A stretch of DNA of 64,000 bases, taken from positions 8,804,001 through 8,868,000 of the forward strand of contig NZ_RKQF01000001.1 of NCBI RefSeq assembly GCF_003814875.1, given 5' to 3'. This stretch comes from Streptomyces sp. Ag109_O5-1 (lineage in GTDB: Bacteria > Actinomycetota > Actinomycetes > Streptomycetales > Streptomycetaceae). Position numbers and translations under genes: made by a program. The notes below the pieces were generated by a model. The model was not told the DNA's origin. It searched no databases and saw nothing but the letters and a program-made list of their open reading frames with translations. Of this stretch, positions 51,917-63,914 are shown piece by piece. Within the stretch, counting starts at the first letter, position 1; every line of letters begins with the position of its first letter.

Positions 51917-52381
51917 GGCGGGAGAGTGACAGCGAAAGCCGCGTTTGTCCAGGTCAAGGGGGTATTTGTCCGCATACTGGGAACGGGTGTTGCGGTCTTG
52001 TGAACGGAGTCCCCCGCGTCGCGTCGCGGGACGGACAGGCCAAGGCCGCCGGCCGAGGGCGGGGATTGATGACCGGCGGCCCGTACCGCGCAGGAGCCGT
52101 CATCCTGAGCGGGGCTGCTCCCAGTTGACCGCGCAGCGATGCGCGCGGGGAGCGTGCGCTGGGCTCCGGCGTGTGCGAACTGTTCACACGGGGCGCGCGA
52201 TGGGACTACGCGGGGCGTACAAGGCCCGCGCGCGGGGCGCGAGTCAAGAGAAGTGCGCCGGGCGTGTGTTTTGGCCTGTGCGCGGGGTGCGTGTGCGAGG
52301 CGCATGGCGTGCGGGCGCGCTCACGCCCACCGTACGATCCGCGCGCCCCGCCCTCGCGATCGGGGAACCGTGCCCCCGCGC
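51917..52381. other. Gene-free stretch, GC-rich with CG runs
   Basis: 465 bp upstream of the ABC operon and downstream of the MBL gene's end. It contains many GCGCGG/CGCGCG runs and a 5-bp inverted repeat GTGTG-CACAC around 52162-52190. Arg-rich frames are open in several phases but without ribosome sites or coding bias. It should include the ABC operon promoter. I see no gene. Confidence 0.5.
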
Positions 52382-53038
52382 TCACCACCCGCGCGCGTGC
52401 CACTCCGGCAGGTGCGGGCGCTCGGTGCCCAGCGTGGTGTCGTTGCCGTGTCCCGGGTACACCCAGGTCTCGTCGGGCAGGGCGCCGAAGATCTTCGTCT
52501 CGACGTCGTGGATCAGGCTGGCGAAGGCCGCCGGATCCTTGTGCGTGTTGCCGACACCGCCGGGGAAGAGGCAGTCCCCGGTGAAGACGTGCGGGTGGCC
52601 GTGCGGGTCGTCGTAGACCAGGGCGATGGAGCCGGGGGTGTGGCCGACGAGATGGCGGGCGGTCAGTTCCACGCGGCCGACCCGGATGACGTCGCCGTCG
52701 TCGACGGGGACATCGGTGGTGACCGGGATGCCGGGGGCGTCCTCGCGGCCCGCGTACGTCCGCGCGCCGGTGGTGGCGACGACCTCGGCCAGCGCCTGCC
52801 AGTGGTCGCCGTGCCGGTGCGTGGTGACGACGGAGGCGATGCCGTCGTCACCGATCATGCCGAGGAGCGTCTCCGCGTCGTTGGCCGCGTCGATCAGCAA
52901 CTGCTCGTCCGTGGCGCGGCAGCGCAGGAGATAGGCGTTGTTGTCCATCGGCCCGACCGCGATCTTGGTGATCATCAGGTCCTTGAGCTCGTGCACGTCT
53001 GCCGGCCCGCCGACCGTGACCTCTCCGCTGTACGTCAT
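52382..53038 (-). CDS. Metallo-beta-lactamase-fold hydrolase
   Basis: 218 residues. The Zn-binding motif is THRHGDHW (HxHxDH), with further ligands in LVGHTPGSIALVY, FTGDCLFPGG and YPGHGND, i.e. the glyoxalase II-like subgroup. Likely hydrolyses a thioester such as a mycothiol or other thiol conjugate. ATG 53038 is 7 nt after TAAGGT (53051-53046), so the mRNA is probably leaderless. The next gene upstream is a mycothiol-dependent isomerase in the same direction. Confidence 0.92.
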   Translation of the reverse strand: MTYSGEVTVGGPADVHELKDLMITKIAVGPMDNNAYLLRCRATDEQLLIDAANDAETLLGMIGDDGIASVVTTHRHGDHWQALAEVVATTGARTYAGREDAPGIPVTTDVPVDDGDVIRVGRVELTARHLVGHTPGSIALVYDDPHGHPHVFTGDCLFPGGVGNTHKDPAAFASLIHDVETKIFGALPDETWVYPGHGNDTTLGTERPHLPEWHARGW

Positions 53039-53082
53039 GGCGGTCACCTTATAGCGGGGAGTGGCCGACGGGGTGCCGTGCG

Positions 53083-53769
53083 CTACAGCGGAGGAAGCGC
53101 GGGCAGTGAGCCGTCCTTCACCGTCAGGGCGGAACCGTCGCGGCGGCCGGCGAGCCAGCCGAGCAGGTCGGCCGGCTGCCCGGTGACGGTCACCTCCGCC
53201 TCGGCCGCCTCCCGCCCGGTGTGCCACGCGCGCGTGCCGTCCGTGATCCGCGTCGCCGGGACGTCGGGGTGCGCGAGGAAGCGATCCGCGAGAAAGTCGA
53301 TCTCGCGCTCCGTGAACTCCTGCGGAAGGTCCTCCAGCTCGTACCCGATGCCGAGATCGACATGGTGCAGCTCGACCTCGGCCCAGCGCCGGAACGGCAC
53401 CTGGGACGCCGAGTCGGTGACCCCGTTGCGCAGCTCCACCGTGCGCGTCCAGTCCGCGGGCTCGGCGCCCAGTGCCCGGAAGCGGGCGTCGCATGCGCGC
53501 AGGTCGGCGGTCTGGACGTCGAGCGGGCGCGGCGCGTCACGCTCGATGTCGGCGTCCCGCGCCTCGGCGGAGACGTACATGGGACGACCGTCGAGGACGT
53601 TCGTGAGCGCGTCCGCGTTGCGGGCGAGGTGGGCCAGGACATGGCCGACGGTCCAGCCCGGCAGCCGTGACGGTCTCGCCACGGACGCGTTGTCCAGTTC
53701 GGCGACCGCGCTGAGGAGTCGTTCCGTCGCTTCTTGTACAGACGCCAGGTCATGAGCGTGATCAGTCAT
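53083..53769 (-). CDS. Maleylpyruvate isomerase-family, mycothiol-dependent enzyme
   Basis: 228 residues: DinB/MDMPI-type four-helix bundle. LPGWTVGHVLAHLARNADALTNVL gives the first metal His residues, RRWAEVELHHVDLGIGYELEDLP the second cluster (His-His), and the C-terminal DLLGWLAGRRDGSALTV part is the SCP2-like tail. Such enzymes use mycothiol with a metal. ATG 53769 lies 7 nt after TACCGT (53782-53777), leaderless. Confidence 0.93.
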   Translation of the reverse strand: MTDHAHDLASVQEATERLLSAVAELDNASVARPSRLPGWTVGHVLAHLARNADALTNVLDGRPMYVSAEARDADIERDAPRPLDVQTADLRACDARFRALGAEPADWTRTVELRNGVTDSASQVPFRRWAEVELHHVDLGIGYELEDLPQEFTEREIDFLADRFLAHPDVPATRITDGTRAWHTGREAAEAEVTVTGQPADLLGWLAGRRDGSALTVKDGSLPALPPL

Positions 53770-53915
53770 GGGGCTGACGGTAGCCCCGGCCACACCTTCG
53801 GGTGAAGGTTTCGCGTGAGCTCCGTAAATCGAATGCGCGTGCTATATCGTCGGAGTCGGCGTCGGGCATGCTGGATGGTCCGGGATTGTTTACGCATCCA
53901 GGAATCCGACCGGCG

Positions 53916-53938
53916 TTGTCAGTGGCTCCCCCTAGTCT
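53916..53938 (+). promoter_or_regulatory. PafBC/RecA-NDp-type promoter of uvrA
   Basis: TTGTCAGTG (53916-53924), 8 nt, TAGTCT (53933-53938). Full match to the consensus. Transcription would start near 53945, about 50 nt before GTG 53995. Confidence 0.82.
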
Positions 53939-53994
53939 GAAGAAGCACGGGGCCCTGCCCCTGTCACTTCTCTCAAGAAAGGTGCGGACCGGCT

Positions 53995-57036
<3,042 letters not shown>

Positions 57037-57084
57037 GGACACCGGGCAACCGGGCAACTAGTTCGGACAAATCCAGAAAAGTAT

Positions 57085-57115
57085 GGCGCCCCGCGGGAAC
57101 TTCCCGCGGGGCGCC
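57085..57115. terminator. Bidirectional terminator-like hairpin between uvrA and the kinase gene
   Basis: GGCGCCCCGCGGGAA (57085-57099) and its exact complement (57101-57115) form a 15-bp stem with a minimal loop between convergent genes. On the minus strand it is followed by CATACTTTTC, fitting a terminator of the kinase gene. Confidence 0.75.
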
Positions 57116-57232
57116 GCACGTTGCACGATCAGCCGCCCGATCTCTGCGGCCACGACGAACCTTGACTCCTCAACAGTGGAACCAGCGGAATCAGAGAAGC
57201 GGCGAATCCGAAGACGGCGAGCCGAACGCCCC

Positions 57233-58144
57233 TTACAGATCGCCCAGTTCAAAGGCGTACGGCGGCTCCGCACCCGCCCGGGAACAGGTGATCGCGGCTG
57301 CCCGCGCCGCGAATCGCAGCAGCCTCGTCCAACCGTCGGCGCCCAGTCCCAGGAGCGCCTCGGCGGACAGGGCGTCCTGGGCGGCGAGGCCGTGCAGCAG
57401 AGCCGCGTTCACGGTGTCACCGGCGCCGATCGTGTCCACGACGTCGACCTCCTCACCGGGGACGGCGTACACGCTGCCGTCGGGCGTGAAGGCGCTGAGA
57501 CCGTCGCCGCCATGGGTGATCACGACGGCCGACGGACCCGCCGCCAGCCAGTCGTGCGGGGTGCCGCCCAGCCACAGCGCGTCCTCCTCGGAGAGCTTGA
57601 GGAGAGTCACCGAGGGCAGCCAGCTCCTGAAACGTGCCCGGTAGGCGTCCGGGTCCGGGATCAGGCCTGCCCGGATGTTCGGGTCGAGGGCGGTGAACAG
57701 GCCCTGCCCGGCCGCGCTGCGCATCAGCTCCTCGTAGGCGCTCGCCCCGGGCTCCAGGGCGAGCGAGAGCGTGCCGAAGGAGACGGCACGGGTCGTGGCG
57801 GGGAGGGCGGCGGGGGCGGCGAACAACCGGTCGGCGGTGCCGTCGACGTAGAAGGAGTAGGAGGCGGAGCCCTGCGCGTCGATCGTGGCGACCGCGAGGG
57901 TGGTCGGTTCCGCACCCCGCTCCACGAGGGACACGTCCACATCCGCCCGTCGCAGTCCGTCCAGCAGAGCCTCGCCGAAGGCGTCCCCGGAGGTGCGAGA
58001 ACAGAACGTGGTGGGGGAGCCGAGGCGGCCGAGGGCCACGGCCGTGTTGTACGGGCCGCCGCCGAGCGCCGGCTGCAGGGCCGCGAGGGCGCCCGTGCCC
58101 TGCGGTACCAGGTCGATCAGTGCCTCACCGGCGACGACGATCAC
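57233..58144 (-). CDS. PfkB-family carbohydrate kinase (fructokinase-like)
   Basis: 303 residues. Start VIVVAGEALIDLVPQGTG, PfkB signature 1 LGGGPYNTAVALGRLG, signature 2 VDTIGAGDTVNAALLHGL with the catalytic Asp. The GTG overlaps the LacI stop (TAGTG). Together with the LacI regulator it forms a small sugar operon without its own transporter in the window. Confidence 0.92.
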   Translation of the reverse strand: MIVVAGEALIDLVPQGTGALAALQPALGGGPYNTAVALGRLGSPTTFCSRTSGDAFGEALLDGLRRADVDVSLVERGAEPTTLAVATIDAQGSASYSFYVDGTADRLFAAPAALPATTRAVSFGTLSLALEPGASAYEELMRSAAGQGLFTALDPNIRAGLIPDPDAYRARFRSWLPSVTLLKLSEEDALWLGGTPHDWLAAGPSAVVITHGGDGLSAFTPDGSVYAVPGEEVDVVDTIGAGDTVNAALLHGLAAQDALSAEALLGLGADGWTRLLRFAARAAAITCSRAGAEPPYAFELGDL

Positions 58145-59334
58145 TAGAGGGTTCCTTTCTCGGGGCGCTCGGGATGTTCGGGATGCCCGGACCGCTTGGA
58201 CTGCGGGACCCGTTGGGAGCGTGCGGACTGCTGACGGGACCGAGCCGGCCGGACCTCTGCGGACCGAAGGCGGGACGGGGCCGACCGGTCCTGCCCGGCC
58301 GCACCGTCCTCGCCGTCCGTCTCCCGGCATCCGCACGACGTCCGGTGCACGAAGGTGCAGGGAAGCCGTACGGTCCGGACGGGCCGGTCGGGCGAGGCCA
58401 GCCGTTCGAGGAGCACCCGGACCGCCTCGGCGCCGATCTCCTTGCTGGGCTGGGCCACGGCCGTGAGCCGGGGCGAGAACAGGTCGGCCCAGGCGAAGTC
58501 GTCGAAGCAGCACAGGGCGATGTCGTCCGGCACGGCGAGACCCCGCGCGCGCAGGGCGCGCAGGGCGCCGATGGTCATCGCGTTGTTGGCGGTGACGAGT
58601 GCCGTGGGAGGTGCGGCGAGCGACATCAGGGCGGTGGTGGCCCGCTCGGCTCCGGCGGACTCGGAGTTGCCGGGGACCACCAGACTCTCGTCGAGGGGCA
58701 GCCCGGCGGTGGCAAGCCCCTGCCGGTAGCCGGTGACCCGTTCGGCGGTGGTGCTGAGCCCGGGCAACCCCGCGACCAGCCCGATCCGGCGGTGCCCGAG
58801 AGCGGCGAGGTGGGTGACGAGCCGGGCCGTCGGCTCCGTGTTCTCGGCGCAGACCTGGTCGAAGAGCGGGGCGATGTCCGCTCGGCCGTCGATCACCCGG
58901 TCGAGGAGAACGGCCGGCACGGCATGGCGGCCGAGGTAGGCGAGGAGTCCGCGAGGGTCGGCGGAGGGAGCGACGATCATGCCGTCGACGCGGCGTTCGT
59001 GGAGGAGTTGGACCACCTTGCGCTCGTGCTCGGGGTCGTCGTGCGGGTCGGCGATGAGCAGGCTGTAGCCGCGCTCCAGGGCGGCGGCCTCGACTCCCTG
59101 GAGGATCTCCGTGAAATAGGGATTGCTGATGGCCGACACCGCGAGCCCGATGGAGCGGGTGCGGGAGGTCACCAGGGAGCGGGCGAGAGTGTTGGGCGTA
59201 TAGCCCAGTTCCTCGATGGCGTCGAGGACGGCCTGCCGGGTGTGGGGCAACACCGGACGCGTCTCGTTGAGCACATGGGAGACGGTCGCCACGGAGACAC
59301 CGGCGCTCCGGGCCACGTCGGCCATGGTGGGCAT
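58144..59334 (-). CDS. LacI-family transcriptional regulator
   Basis: 396 residues: helix-turn-helix MADVARSAGVSVATVSHVLNETRPV near the N-terminus, the hinge with LGYTPNTLARSL, then a periplasmic-binding-protein-like effector domain (SRTRSIGLAVSAISNPYFTEIL, SLLIADPHDDPEHERK, IALCCFDDFAWADLFSPRLTAVAQP). The last 60 residues are basic Ser/Arg/Pro-rich. ATG 59334 has GGGGAG upstream. A perfect operator-like inverted repeat lies 104 bp upstream. Confidence 0.95.
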   Translation of the reverse strand: MPTMADVARSAGVSVATVSHVLNETRPVLPHTRQAVLDAIEELGYTPNTLARSLVTSRTRSIGLAVSAISNPYFTEILQGVEAAALERGYSLLIADPHDDPEHERKVVQLLHERRVDGMIVAPSADPRGLLAYLGRHAVPAVLLDRVIDGRADIAPLFDQVCAENTEPTARLVTHLAALGHRRIGLVAGLPGLSTTAERVTGYRQGLATAGLPLDESLVVPGNSESAGAERATTALMSLAAPPTALVTANNAMTIGALRALRARGLAVPDDIALCCFDDFAWADLFSPRLTAVAQPSKEIGAEAVRVLLERLASPDRPVRTVRLPCTFVHRTSCGCRETDGEDGAAGQDRSAPSRLRSAEVRPARSRQQSARSQRVPQSKRSGHPEHPERPEKGTL

Positions 59335-59437
59335 GGGCTCCCCTTCTCCGCTTTCCGCCTGGGGCAAGGCTCCTTGGTTCCCACGCCGGGGTCGCCGTGG
59401 GCCTTCGGCCGGGAAGTTACCTCATCCGACACGGCCG

Positions 59438-59463
59438 CGTAAACGCTTACGCAAGCGTTTACG
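59438..59463. promoter_or_regulatory. LacI-type operator
   Basis: CGTAAACGCTT (59438-59448), ACGC, AAGCGTTTACG (59453-59463): 11-bp inverted repeat with the AACGCTT/AAGCGTT half sites typical of LacI operators. It lies upstream of lacI and 202 bp before the Rieske gene. The rest of 59335-59664 shows no gene. Confidence 0.75.
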
Positions 59464-59664
59464 TCCTTGCCGGGCGAGACCTCACCCACGTCACCACCCA
59501 CTCCGAAGCGGGACAGACCCGCCCAGGTATCGTCGCCCTGCACGATCCAGGACGACCGTCCCGTACCGCTGCTCCGTGCCGCCATGGTCCGCACCGCCCG
59601 CGGCGACGGTCCCGCGAACCTCTCGGACCACCGTCCCCAGCACTCCGACCCACCTGGAGCCCCC

Positions 59665-60093
59665 ATGCCCGCCCGTCCCTCCGCCGGCCGCCGCACCCTC
59701 CTGCTCGGAGCGGCGGCCGCACCGGTCGCCGGGCTGGGACTGGCCGCCTGTTCGGCACCCGGCGGCGGAGCCTCGGCGGACGCGACGCCGACCGCGCCCG
59801 TCGATCTCGGGGCCGAGAGCGAGCTCGCCAAGGGCGGCGCCAAGCTCTACCGAGAGCACAACGTCGTCGTCAGCCGGTCCGCCGACGGGGACCTGAAGGC
59901 ATACAGCACGATCTGCACGCACGCGGGGTGCCCGATCAACAAGCTCCAGGGCACGACGCTGGTCTGCCCCTGCCACGGCAGCGAGTTCGACGCCTTGACC
60001 GGCAAGGTGGTGCGGTCGCCTGCCACCGAGCCGTTGCACGAACTGCCGGTCAAGGCCGCGAACGGCCGGATCGTCGCGGGACCGGGCGCCTGA
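59665..60093 (+). CDS. Rieske [2Fe-2S] lipoprotein
   Basis: 142 residues. N-terminal Tat-type, lipobox-bearing signal (GRRTLLLGAAAAPVAGLGLAAC, Cys about 29), an Ala/Thr linker, then a Rieske domain with both ligand boxes: CTHAGCPI and CPCHGSEFD. It should sit on the outer face of the membrane and carry electrons, partner unknown. ATG 59665 follows TGGAGCC. Exported folded via Tat. Confidence 0.93.
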   Translation: MPARPSAGRRTLLLGAAAAPVAGLGLAACSAPGGGASADATPTAPVDLGAESELAKGGAKLYREHNVVVSRSADGDLKAYSTICTHAGCPINKLQGTTLVCPCHGSEFDALTGKVVRSPATEPLHELPVKAANGRIVAGPGA

Positions 60094-60118
60094 TCCGAAG
60101 GGCCGGTTCAGCGCCGGT

Positions 60119-61066
60119 TCAATCCCAGTCCCAGCCGATCCCCAGGAGGCCCGGCCGCACCCGGGGCTCGACCAGATGGACGGAGCGGTGCAGCCCGCTC
60201 AGCGGCAGGGCCTGCCGACCGCTGCGCGGGGCCGCCGCAGAGTGCTGGGCGAACCGGTGGCAGCGCGTCGGCAGTGCCTCGGCGGCGAAATGCACCTGGA
60301 GGGTGTACTGGCCGCCGGGAAAGCCGAAATCGCGGACGTACTCGCGTGAGACACCGGCCGTGCCGTCCTCGACGGCATAGCGGAAGAGGAAGGTGTCGCC
60401 GGAGCGCAGACGGGTGCCGAAGAGGAGTTCGGCGACGAGGAGGCCGGTCTCCGGGTCCGCACGGACGCGTCCCGTGCGGCAGTTCTCCAAGGCGCGCACG
60501 GTCATGTGCTCCGGGGCGCAGCCGGGGTCGCCGTGGTGGACGGCCACGAAGCGGTCGATACCGTCCCGGTGGGCGCGCACGATGTGCTGCGACTCGCGGG
60601 CGCAGAGCTCGCGGCGGGTGCCGATCCGCACCCGCTCATGGTGTCCCAGGGTGTGCAGGCCGCCGTCAAGAGACCAGCCGAGCTCGGTCTGCAGCCGGTC
60701 CAGGACGTCGGAGGCCTCGATCCGCGAGCGGTAGGAGCGGGCCGCGGGACCGCGTACGGCAGGGCCCTGGTCGGCGTCGGCGAGCAGCCGGATCAGGGAC
60801 TCGTCCGGGAGCTGGAGGATCTCCTCCAGTGCGCGGACGGCCCGCAGCGACTCCGGGCGCTGGGGGCGGCGGGCGCCCTGCTGCCAGTAGCTCAGGCTGG
60901 TGACGCCCACCTTGACCCCGTAGCGCGACAGATGGTGCTGGACGCGCTGGAGCGGCAGCCCACGGGCGGCGATCGCGGCGCGCAGTGCCACGTGGAAGGG
61001 GCCGCCGCGCAGGGCCGAGTCCAGTTCCGCGGTGGCGACGTCCGCGTGCTGTATGCCGTGCCGCAT
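60119..61066 (-). CDS. XRE-like DNA-binding protein
   Basis: About 315 residues. Residues about 25-90 form a helix-turn-helix (LRAAIAARGLPLQRVQHHLS, then GVKVGVTSLSYWQQGARRPQRPESLRAVRALEEIL), an unusual XRE variant. The remainder is a beta-rich region (HTLGHHERVRIGTRRELCARES, then FGTRLRSGDTFLFRYAVED and GGQYTLQVHF) of unknown fold, resembling a ligand-sensing barrel. ATG 61066 is the first good start but the frame is open upstream. Regulator of unknown signal. Confidence 0.82.
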   Translation of the reverse strand: MRHGIQHADVATAELDSALRGGPFHVALRAAIAARGLPLQRVQHHLSRYGVKVGVTSLSYWQQGARRPQRPESLRAVRALEEILQLPDESLIRLLADADQGPAVRGPAARSYRSRIEASDVLDRLQTELGWSLDGGLHTLGHHERVRIGTRRELCARESQHIVRAHRDGIDRFVAVHHGDPGCAPEHMTVRALENCRTGRVRADPETGLLVAELLFGTRLRSGDTFLFRYAVEDGTAGVSREYVRDFGFPGGQYTLQVHFAAEALPTRCHRFAQHSAAAPRSGRQALPLSGLHRSVHLVEPRVRPGLLGIGWDWD

Positions 61067-61694
61067 GCAGGGGGCCTTTCTCTTGGGGGGTTCACAACGG
61101 CTGGTCAGGCCGTTGGCGCGGGTTCGGGGCCACCCCGTCGGTGCCGGGGCGGCCGCACCTGGGTGCGCCGCGTCCGCAGGCCGTCGCTCACGGCCCCGAG
61201 CTCCCCCGCATTGAAGCGTGTTGACCAATCCCCGACAACACCTTGGTCCGGCCGAGGGTGCCGACCTGGCCGAGGCATGACGTCGTGGACGGCGGGATCG
61301 GGCGTGCGGGGCGGTGCTCTGGCGGGCCCGGGGGACCGGGGACCGTTCGCTCGGAAGGCGCCGGTTCGGGGAGCGAGCCGGGCAAGGTCCTCGGTCATCG
61401 GCCCGGTGGCGCTGCAAGGCCTGCCGGCCAGGCGCGTAAGTGTGGCGTGCCGGAACGGTTCGTGATGTTGCCGAGGTGGCCGATTTCGAGATGCGCGCGC
61501 CCTGCCGGGCCGCGGGCCTGATCACGCCCGGAAGCGGGAGGTTCCGCAGCCCGGTCCACCTGCAGGCCCACACACCCCGGAACCCCCGCCACGCTCCGGA
61601 GCCCCGCCACGCGCCACGCCCCTGCCAGCCCGCGGTTCCCGGCCACTCGCCGACCCCGTCGGCTCCGCCGAGGGTTGTCCACAGGCTCGTCGTG
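61067..61694. other. Gene-free stretch upstream of uvrC
   Basis: About 630 bp. GC-rich, with clustered CACGC/CCGGAGCC units around 61560-61640 and open but unbiased Arg/Pro/Trp-rich frames in several phases without ribosome sites. It presumably contains the promoter of the XRE-like gene and ends in the uvrC promoter. I see no gene. Confidence 0.5.
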
Positions 61695-61717
61695 GTGTCG
61701 GTGCTCGCCAGTAGGGT
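61695..61717 (+). promoter_or_regulatory. PafBC/RecA-NDp-type promoter of uvrC
   Basis: GTGTCGGTG (61695-61703), 8 nt, TAGGGT (61712-61717), 7 nt, ATG 61725. One mismatch (first base) to the consensus; leaderless start predicted. Confidence 0.75.
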
Positions 61718-61724
61718 GTGAGAC

Positions 61725-63914
61725 ATGGCCGACCCCTCCAGCTACCGCCCCAAGCCGGGACAGATCCCGGACTCTCCCGGGGTGTACAGGTTCCGTGACG
61801 AGCACCGCCGGGTGATCTACGTCGGAAAGGCGAAGAGCCTGCGCCAGCGCCTGGCGAACTACTTCCAGGACCTGGTGAACCTGCACCCCCGCACCAGGAC
61901 GATGGTCACCACCGCCGCGTCCGTGGAGTGGACCGTGGTGTCCACGGAGGTCGAGGCGCTCCAGCTGGAGTACTCCTGGATCAAGGAGTACGACCCCCGG
62001 TTCAACGTCAAGTACCGCGACGACAAGAGCTACCCGTACCTCGCGGTGACGATGAACGAGGAATTCCCGCGTGTCCAGGTGATGCGGGGTCACAAGAAGA
62101 AGGGCGTCCGCTACTTCGGGCCGTACGGTCACGCGTGGGCGATCCGGGACACCGTCGACCTGCTGCTGCGGGTGTTCCCGGTGCGCACCTGCTCCGCCGG
62201 GGTGTTCAAGAACGCCACCCGTACCGGCCGTCCCTGTCTGCTCGGCTACATCGGCAAGTGCTCGGCCCCCTGCGTCGACCGGATCTCCCCGGAGGACCAT
62301 CGCGAACTGGCCGAGGAGTTCTGCGACTTCATGGCGGGCCGCACCGGCACCTACCTCCGCCGTCTGGAGAAGCAGATGATGGAGGCCGCCGAGGAGATGG
62401 AGTACGAGCGGGCCGCTCGGCTGCGCGACGACATCGAGGCCCTGAAGAAGGCCATGGAGAAGAACGCGGTCGTGCTCGCCGATGCGACCGACGCCGACCT
62501 CATCGCGGTCGCCGAGGACGAGCTGGAGGCGGCCGTCCAGATCTTCCATGTGCGCGGTGGAAGGGTGCGCGGCCAGCGTGGCTGGGTCACGGACAAGGTG
62601 GAGGAGGTCACCACCGCTGCCCTCGTCGAGCACGCTCTCCAGCAGCTCTACGGCGAGGAGACCGGCGACGCGGTTCCCAAGGAGGTGCTGGTCCCGGCCC
62701 TGCCCGACCCGGTCGAGCCGGTCCAGGAGTGGCTCACCGGCCGCCGCGGCTCCAACGTCTCGCTGCGCATCCCGCAGCGCGGCGACAAGAAGGCCCTGAT
62801 GGAGACCGTGGAGCGCAACGCCCAGCAGGCGCTCGCCCTGCACAAGACCAAGCGCGCCTCCGATCTCACCACCCGCTCACGCGCGCTGGAGGAGATCGCC
62901 GACGCCCTGGACCTGGACAGCGCCCCACTGCGCATCGAGTGCTACGACATCTCCCACCTCCAGGGCGACGACGTGGTGGCCTCCATGGTCGTCTTCGAGG
63001 ACGGGCTGCAGCGCAAGAGCGAGTACCGCCGCTTCCAGATCAAGGGCTTCGCCGGCCAGGACGACGTGCGCTCCATGCACGAGGTGATCACCCGCCGCTT
63101 CCGCCGCTACCTCGCCGAGAAGGAGAGGACCGGGGAGTGGGCGGAGGACGGCACCGAAAACGGACCCACAGGCGCCGAGACGCTCACGGGCGGCCCGCTC
63201 ACAGGCGGCACCCTCACAGCCGACGGGACCGAGCCGGCAGCCGACGGGACCGAGCCGGCCGACGGCCTGAAAGACTCCGACGGCCTCAAGGACACCGACG
63301 GCTTCAAGAACGAGGACGGCCGTCCCAGGAAGTTCGCCTACCCGCCTCAGCTCGTGGTCGTCGACGGCGGCCGGCCGCAGGTCGCGGCGGCCAAGCGGGC
63401 GCTCGACGAACTGGGTATCGACGACATCGCCGTCTGCGGCCTCGCCAAGCGCCTCGAAGAGGTCTGGCTGCCCGAGGACGACGACCCCGTGGTCCTGCCT
63501 CGTAGCAGCGAGGGGCTGTATCTCCTCCAGCGCGTCCGCGACGAAGCGCACCGCTTCGCCATCTCCTACCAGCGCACCAAGCGCGCCAAGCGCTTCCGCT
63601 CCGGCCCCCTGGACGACGTACCGGGCCTCGGCGAGACCCGCAGACAGACACTGATCAAGCATTTCGGCTCGGTGAAGAAGCTGCGGTCCGCCACAATCGA
63701 GCAGATTCAGGAAGTGCCCGGGATAGGCCGCAAGACGGCCGAGACCATCGCCGCGGCCCTCGCCCAGGCGGCCCCGGCCGCGCCCGCCGTGAACACGGCA
63801 ACCGGAGAGATCATGGATGACAGGGAAGACGAGGTGCCCGAGACGACGGCGGACGCCTCGGGGGAGCCCGTACCCGCGGGCGCCCCGGACGATCGACGGG
63901 GGCAGGAGACATGA
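61725..63914 (+). CDS. uvrC: UvrABC excinuclease subunit C
   Basis: 729-residue endonuclease that makes both incisions in excision repair. GIY-YIG domain at the N-terminus (GVYRFRDEHRRVIYVGKAKSLRQRL), Cys motif CSAGV/CLLGYIGKCSAPC, UVR domain about 210-245, RNase-H-like second nuclease (YDISHLQGDDVVASMVVF, VVDGGRPQVAAAKRAL), and a C-terminal HhH pair (VPGLGETRRQTLIKHFGSV, VPGIGRKTAETI). A repetitive acidic insert of about 60 residues (473-532) splits the second nuclease domain. The start is leaderless under a PafBC-type promoter; the stop overlaps rapZ by ATGA. Confidence 0.98.
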   Translation: MADPSSYRPKPGQIPDSPGVYRFRDEHRRVIYVGKAKSLRQRLANYFQDLVNLHPRTRTMVTTAASVEWTVVSTEVEALQLEYSWIKEYDPRFNVKYRDDKSYPYLAVTMNEEFPRVQVMRGHKKKGVRYFGPYGHAWAIRDTVDLLLRVFPVRTCSAGVFKNATRTGRPCLLGYIGKCSAPCVDRISPEDHRELAEEFCDFMAGRTGTYLRRLEKQMMEAAEEMEYERAARLRDDIEALKKAMEKNAVVLADATDADLIAVAEDELEAAVQIFHVRGGRVRGQRGWVTDKVEEVTTAALVEHALQQLYGEETGDAVPKEVLVPALPDPVEPVQEWLTGRRGSNVSLRIPQRGDKKALMETVERNAQQALALHKTKRASDLTTRSRALEEIADALDLDSAPLRIECYDISHLQGDDVVASMVVFEDGLQRKSEYRRFQIKGFAGQDDVRSMHEVITRRFRRYLAEKERTGEWAEDGTENGPTGAETLTGGPLTGGTLTADGTEPAADGTEPADGLKDSDGLKDTDGFKNEDGRPRKFAYPPQLVVVDGGRPQVAAAKRALDELGIDDIAVCGLAKRLEEVWLPEDDDPVVLPRSSEGLYLLQRVRDEAHRFAISYQRTKRAKRFRSGPLDDVPGLGETRRQTLIKHFGSVKKLRSATIEQIQEVPGIGRKTAETIAAALAQAAPAAPAVNTATGEIMDDREDEVPETTADASGEPVPAGAPDDRRGQET

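Noticed and set aside
52165..52180. LexA-like GAAC-T-GTTC near the ABC operon
   Set aside because: Only one base between the halves instead of four, and no repair gene is adjacent.
61067..61724. Arg/Trp-rich frames upstream of uvrC
   Set aside because: No ribosome site, no codon bias and several phases open at once, as expected in GC-rich non-coding DNA.
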